From Pseudomonadota bacterium (GTDB lineage: Bacteria > Desulfobacterota > Desulfovibrionia > Desulfovibrionales > Desulfovibrionaceae), in NCBI GenBank assembly GCA_023399375.1, contig JAEWPX010000148.1, positions 1-7,080 on the forward strand: a stretch of DNA of 7,080 bases. The letters run 5' to 3'. Made by a program: the position numbers and the translations under genes. Below, piece after piece: positions 3,726-7,080 of the stretch (the first letter of the stretch is position 1; every line of letters starts with the position of its first letter). Under the pieces are notes generated by a model. That model was not told the DNA's origin and made no database searches. It saw only the letters and a program-made list of their open reading frames with translations.

Positions 3726-6461
3726 ATGTTTCAGATCGAAGAAGGACTGGCAGGCGTGAAGACCCTGCCCCGCGTTCGCGCCAAGGGCCGTTACCTGTTC
3801 GCCGGCGAGGACAAGTTCTTCATCAAGGGCGTCACCTACGGGCCGTTCCCGGAAAACTCCCGGGGCGAACCCCTCCCCGAAGACGAAACCGTCCACCGCG
3901 ACTTCGAGCTCATGCGCCGCGCCGGCGTCAACTCCATCCGCGTGTACTACGTGCCGCCGCGCCGTTTCCTGGACATCGCCGCCGAGCACGGCATCCGCGT
4001 CATGATCGGCATCCCCTGGCCGGAGCACCTGTGCTTCCTCGACCAGTGGGAGGTCAAGGAAGACATCAAGAAGACCGTGCGCGACGCCGTGGCTTCCCTC
4101 GCCGGCCATCCGGCCATCCTGGCGTGGCTGATCGGCAACGAGATCCCGAGCCACATCGTGCGCTGGCACGGCGCGGGCAAGGTCGAGAAGTTCCTGGGCA
4201 AGCTCGCCGCCATCGTGCGCGAGGAAGACCCCGAGGGCATGGTCACCTACGCCAACTACCCCTCCACGGAATACCTGCGCCTGCCGTTTTTGGACTTCCT
4301 CTCGGTCAACGTCTACCTGCACGACGAGAAGGCCTTCCGTTCCTACGTCAAGCGCCTGCAGAACGTGGCCGGCGAGCTGCCGCTGGTCTTGTCCGAATTC
4401 GGCATGGACTCCATCCGCAACGACGAGGCGCACGTGGCCGAGACGCTCTCCTGGCAGCTGCGCGCCGCCTACGAGCTCGGCGTCTCCGGCACCATGGTCT
4501 TCGCCTGGACCGACGAATGGTACACCGGCGGCCACCTCATCGAGGACTGGAAGTTCGGCGTCGTGACCGAGACGCGCAAGCCCAAGCCCGCCTACAAGGC
4601 CGTGGCCGACGTCTACCGCCAGCGCCTGCCCCTGCTCCCGGAAAATCCGCCGTTTATCTCCGTGGTCGTGTGCGCCTACAACGCCGCCTCGACCATGGAC
4701 GGCTGCCTGGCCTCCTTCGCCAAGGTGGACTACCCGCATTTCGAGGTCATCGTGGTGGACGACGGCTCCACCGACGAAACCGGCGCGATCTCCGACCGCC
4801 ACGCCGCGACCGCGCCCTACATCCACGTCATCCACCAGCCGAACCTGGGCCTGTCCGCCGCGCGCAACGTCGGCATGAACGCCGCCCAGGGCGAGATCGT
4901 GGCCTACACCGACTCCGACTGCTACGTGGACCCGCATTGGCTCCACTACATGGCCTGGGCCTTCACCGACAAACGCTTCGTGGCCGTGGGCGGCCCCAAC
5001 CTGCCCCCGGCCGAGGACAACCGCACCGCCGCCTGCGTCGCCGTCTCGCCCGGCGCGCCGACCCACGTGCTCTTGACCGACGAGATCGCCGAGCACATCC
5101 CCGGCTGCAACATGGCCTACCGCAAGGAGCATCTGGCCGCCATCGGCGGCTTCGACGCCACCTACCGCGCGGCCGGCGACGACGTGGACGTGTGCTGGCG
5201 GCTCCAGGACCAGGGCCACACCATCGGCTTTTCCGCGGCCATGTTCGTCTGGCACCACCGCCGCAACACCGTCTCGGCCTACCTCAAGCAGCAGAAGGGC
5301 TACGGCCGCGCCGAGGCGCTGCTTCTGCCCAAGCACAAGGACCGCTTCAACATGCTCGGCAACTCGCGCTGGGCCGGCCGCATCTACGGCGACATCTCCG
5401 GCGCGCTGCTCGCCGCGCGGCCCATCGTCTACCACGGGGCCTTCGGCATGGGCCTGTTCCAGACCCTGTACGAGCCCAAGGGCAGCCTGGCCGCCTACCT
5501 GCCCCTTTCCATGGAATGGATGCTCGTCGCCGTGGCCTGCATGCTGGCCACGCCCCTGAGCCTCATCGCCGGCGGCGCGGGCCTGGCCATGGCCGCGACC
5601 ACCATCGCCTTCGTCGCCTACCGCGTGAGCAAGGCACGTCTGCCCGAAAGCCACGACAACATGACCTCGCGCCTGATCATCGCCGGCCTGACGCTGGCCC
5701 AGCCGGTGCTGCGCGGCTGGACGCGCTACAAGACGCTGTGGGGCCTGAAGCGCGGCGCTGGCGTGGGCGCGTGCCCGCTGCCCATGGTCGAAACCGCGGC
5801 CTGCGACGAGGCCGACCTGCCCAAGGTCGGGCTGCTGCGCCGCCTGGCCGCAACCGGCGGCCTTTTCGCCCACCGCATGTCCTTCCACCGCTTCTTCTGG
5901 AACAACAAGGGTCTGGAGCGCGACGAACTGCTTGGCGCGGTGATTGGCCTGCTGCGCACGCTCGGCGTCACCTACGCCCTCGACAGCGGCTTCGCCGCCT
6001 CCTCGTCCACGCCGCCCTGGGACCTTTCGGTCAAGGCCGGCCGCTTGACCACCGCCCGCTTGCGCGCGACCGTGGAAAACCACGGCGGGGACAAGCGCTT
6101 CGTGCGCATGGCCGGCTCGGTGCTGCCTTCCGGGCTCTCCGTGGCGGTCCTTGCCGCGAGCGCGGCGACCGCCAGCGCCCTGGCCTTCCTCCATCCCCTG
6201 GCGGCCGTCGCCGCCGGAGCGGTGGCCGTGAGCCTGGCCGGGGCCATGGTCGCGGGTCTCTACCGCGCCGCCTCCCTGGTCGCCACCATCACCCAGTACG
6301 TGATGATCACGCGCCCCGGCTGCTCCCTGACCGAGCCCAAGGACGAGCGCGTGGCCAAGGTGGTCAAGCCCCGCACGGCCGAAACGGTCGTCGCGGAAGA
6401 GGAACCGGCCCTGGCCCCGGCGGCCGCCGTCGCGACCGCCGTCGAGACCGAGGCTGCGTAA
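3726..6461 (+). CDS. Glycoside hydrolase (clan A barrel)-GT2 glycosyltransferase membrane fusion protein
   Basis: Encodes 911 residues. Residues about 20-300 are a TIM-barrel glycoside hydrolase of GH2/GH5 type: IKGVTYGPF (33-41), NSIRVYY (69-75), IRVMIGIPWPE, WLIGNE with acid/base Glu139, LSVNVYLHD, VLSEFG with nucleophile Glu224, and MVFAWTDEW (257-265). These residues predict a retaining mechanism. A 10-residue linker joins a GT2 domain (about 310-540): ISVVVCAYNA, DDGS (Asp345/346), TDSD (Asp396/398), GGFD (474-477), and GDDVDVCW (484-491) as the catalytic-base region; no QxxRW processivity motif, but QQKGYGRAE at 522-530. Hydrophobic segments lie at about 597-633, 650-665, 803-823 and 825-848, with an unassigned soluble domain at about 685-795. 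The tail is Ala/Glu-rich. There is no signal peptide, so both catalytic domains should be cytosolic. The ATG follows AGGAGAAGGGG. Expression comes from the sigma-54 promoter at 3536-3551. Donor, acceptor and product are unknown; a surface or exported polysaccharide or cyclic oligosaccharide is likely. Confidence 0.88.
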   Translation: MFQIEEGLAGVKTLPRVRAKGRYLFAGEDKFFIKGVTYGPFPENSRGEPLPEDETVHRDFELMRRAGVNSIRVYYVPPRRFLDIAAEHGIRVMIGIPWPEHLCFLDQWEVKEDIKKTVRDAVASLAGHPAILAWLIGNEIPSHIVRWHGAGKVEKFLGKLAAIVREEDPEGMVTYANYPSTEYLRLPFLDFLSVNVYLHDEKAFRSYVKRLQNVAGELPLVLSEFGMDSIRNDEAHVAETLSWQLRAAYELGVSGTMVFAWTDEWYTGGHLIEDWKFGVVTETRKPKPAYKAVADVYRQRLPLLPENPPFISVVVCAYNAASTMDGCLASFAKVDYPHFEVIVVDDGSTDETGAISDRHAATAPYIHVIHQPNLGLSAARNVGMNAAQGEIVAYTDSDCYVDPHWLHYMAWAFTDKRFVAVGGPNLPPAEDNRTAACVAVSPGAPTHVLLTDEIAEHIPGCNMAYRKEHLAAIGGFDATYRAAGDDVDVCWRLQDQGHTIGFSAAMFVWHHRRNTVSAYLKQQKGYGRAEALLLPKHKDRFNMLGNSRWAGRIYGDISGALLAARPIVYHGAFGMGLFQTLYEPKGSLAAYLPLSMEWMLVAVACMLATPLSLIAGGAGLAMAATTIAFVAYRVSKARLPESHDNMTSRLIIAGLTLAQPVLRGWTRYKTLWGLKRGAGVGACPLPMVETAACDEADLPKVGLLRRLAATGGLFAHRMSFHRFFWNNKGLERDELLGAVIGLLRTLGVTYALDSGFAASSSTPPWDLSVKAGRLTTARLRATVENHGGDKRFVRMAGSVLPSGLSVAVLAASAATASALAFLHPLAAVAAGAVAVSLAGAMVAGLYRAASLVATITQYVMITRPGCSLTEPKDERVAKVVKPRTAETVVAEEEPALAPAAAVATAVETEAA

Positions 6462-6467
6462 GTTACG
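6457..6467. repeat. CGTAAGTTACG palindrome over the stop codon
   Basis: An 11-bp perfect palindrome (5-bp arms, one central base) overlaps the TAA stop at 6459-6461. It uses the same CGTAA/TTACG half-sites as the cluster at 3437-3472. It may be a chance match or a second binding site between the fusion gene and the ABC gene. Confidence 0.35.
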
Positions 6468-6472
6468 TCTTC

Positions 6473-6525
6473 GATGCGCCGCCCCGAGCCCGACCGGGTC
6501 CGGGGCGGCGCGTCACGGTTTTTTT
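6473..6525 (+). terminator. Strong intrinsic terminator after the GH-GT2 gene
   Basis: GCGCCGCCCCG (6476-6486) pairs perfectly with CGGGGCGGCGC (6501-6511), extended outward by a G-T wobble and two further pairs (6473-6475 with 6512-6514). The 14-nt loop contains a further CCC/GGG pairing. Seven T residues (6519-6525) follow 4 nt after the stem. This suggests that the sigma-54 transcript largely ends here, with any readthrough feeding the ABC gene. Confidence 0.85.
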
Positions 6526-6577
6526 CCGCCCCTGCGGGGGAACCGGGGCCGTCGCCCCGGAGCGGGGCCCGCCCCGC
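6526..6577 (+). repeat. Three back-to-back GC hairpins before the ABC transporter start
   Basis: CCCC-TGC-GGGG (6529-6539), CCGGGGC-CGTC-GCCCCGG (6543-6560, perfect 7 bp) and GCGGGG-CCCG-CCCCGC (6562-6577, perfect 6 bp) follow each other with almost no spacing. The last one ends directly at the Shine-Dalgarno AAGGA (6578-6582). No promoter was recognised in this interval. The structures could protect the 5' end of a processed message, modulate translation of the ABC gene or represent a dispersed palindromic repeat. Confidence 0.6.
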
Positions 6578-6590
6578 AAGGACTCGCGCC

Positions 6591-7080
6591 ATGAGCATGT
6601 TTCGTACGCTGCTGGGGTACCTGAAACCCTACAAATTCCTCTTCCTCCTGGGGCTTGGCCTGGTTGGTCTGGCCAGCGCCATGGAGCTGCTCAAGCCCTG
6701 GCCGCTGACCCTGGCCGTGGACCAGATCATCGGCCACAAGCCCCTGGACATTCTCGGCTGGCAGCCCGACCTGAGCGCCATTCCGCTCGGCGTGCAGCTC
6801 GCAAGCGTGGTGGGCATGCTGGTCGGCGTGCATTTCCTGGTCGGGTTCGTGCAGCTGTGCAACAACTACCTGACCATCCGCATGGGCCAGGACATGGTCC
6901 AGGACTTGCGCTGCGACCTGTTCGACCATCTCCAGCGCCAGTCCCTGCGCTTTCACCAGAACTGGCCCACGGGCGACCTCATCTACCGCGTCATGGGCGA
7001 CACCTACGCCGTGCAGGCGCTGCTCATGAACGGCGTGTTCACGACGCTGACCAGCGCCGCCCTGCTGGTCGGCATGCTCG
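6591..7080 (+). CDS. ABC exporter, transmembrane half (MsbA/NdvA-like), 5' part
   Basis: The first 163 codons are present and the gene continues past the right edge. The protein begins MSMFRTLLGYLKPYK, then a first membrane helix (about 15-35, FLFLLGLGLVGLASAMELLKPW). A second helix lies at about 68-92, followed by the cytoplasmic stretch RMGQDMVQDLRCDLFDHLQRQSLRFH (97-122) and TGDLIYRVMGD (127-137). This stretch is characteristic of type-I (MsbA-like) ABC exporter membrane domains, with the QSLRFHQNWPTGDL part near the coupling helix. A third helix starts near 143. The nucleotide-binding domain would lie downstream, outside the window, so it is not confirmed. AAGGA at 6578-6582 sits 8 nt before the ATG. 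It follows the GH-GT2 gene on the same strand after a terminator. Related exporters carry lipid A, cyclic glucans, glycolipids or peptides; position suggests export of the product of the preceding enzyme. Confidence 0.88.
   Translation, partial: MSMFRTLLGYLKPYKFLFLLGLGLVGLASAMELLKPWPLTLAVDQIIGHKPLDILGWQPDLSAIPLGVQLASVVGMLVGVHFLVGFVQLCNNYLTIRMGQDMVQDLRCDLFDHLQRQSLRFHQNWPTGDLIYRVMGDTYAVQALLMNGVFTTLTSAALLVGML

Noticed and set aside
3438..6194. Very long open frame (918 codons) on the minus strand
   Set aside because: It lies antisense to the GH-GT2 gene, is rich in Gly, His, Val and Arg with no recognisable motif, and is explained by the GC-rich codon pattern of the real gene.
1..7080. CRISPR arrays, tRNA or rRNA genes, transposases, phage genes, toxin-antitoxin pairs
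   Set aside because: No regularly spaced repeats, tRNA-like cloverleaf, integrase or transposase motifs were seen on either strand.

Overview
The window is very GC-rich, with dense genes, a perfect -24/-12 (sigma-54) promoter and GC-rich intergenic hairpins. Together with the protein sequences this suggests a sulfate-reducing Desulfovibrionaceae bacterium (Desulfovibrio/Solidesulfovibrio type). That placement comes from recognising sequence style, not from a database search.

Layout. (1) 1-158, minus strand: the 5' end of a CoA-disulfide-reductase-like flavoprotein. (2) 159-391: a divergent intergenic region with a 10-bp inverted repeat. (3) 392-3251, plus strand: rsmI (16S rRNA C1402 2'-O-methyltransferase, TTG start), then 19 bp later a soluble PAS/HisKA/HATPase histidine kinase with an N-terminal Rossmann-like domain, then after 138 bp a stand-alone HPt phosphotransfer protein. 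(4) 3252-3725: a 474-bp control region. It holds a short terminator-like hairpin, an AT-rich cluster of four TTACG/CGTAA half-sites, a consensus sigma-54 promoter about 75-90 bp further on, and a leader of about 164 nt with a nested stem-loop, a GNRA-loop hairpin and repeated GCAAGGAA motifs. (5) 3726-6461: a 911-residue fusion of a retaining clan-A-type glycoside hydrolase barrel, a GT2 glycosyltransferase and a C-terminal membrane region. (6) 6462-6590: a strong intrinsic terminator followed by back-to-back GC hairpins next to the next ribosome binding site. (7) 6591-7080: the start of an MsbA/NdvA-like ABC exporter, cut by the window end.

How the genes may work together. The hydrolase-transferase fusion and the ABC exporter look like a make, remodel and export module for a glycan or oligosaccharide. 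It resembles cyclic beta-glucan systems in logic but not in clear sequence identity. The glycosidase domain has no signal peptide and is joined directly to the cytosolic transferase, so it should act on the cytoplasmic side on nascent or acceptor glycan. Transcription of the fusion should depend on sigma-54 and an enhancer-binding protein that may use the TTACG/CGTAA cluster. The upstream kinase and HPt protein are plausible inputs, but nothing in the sequence proves the link. The fusion gene, its membrane region and its control region are the most novel part of the window.
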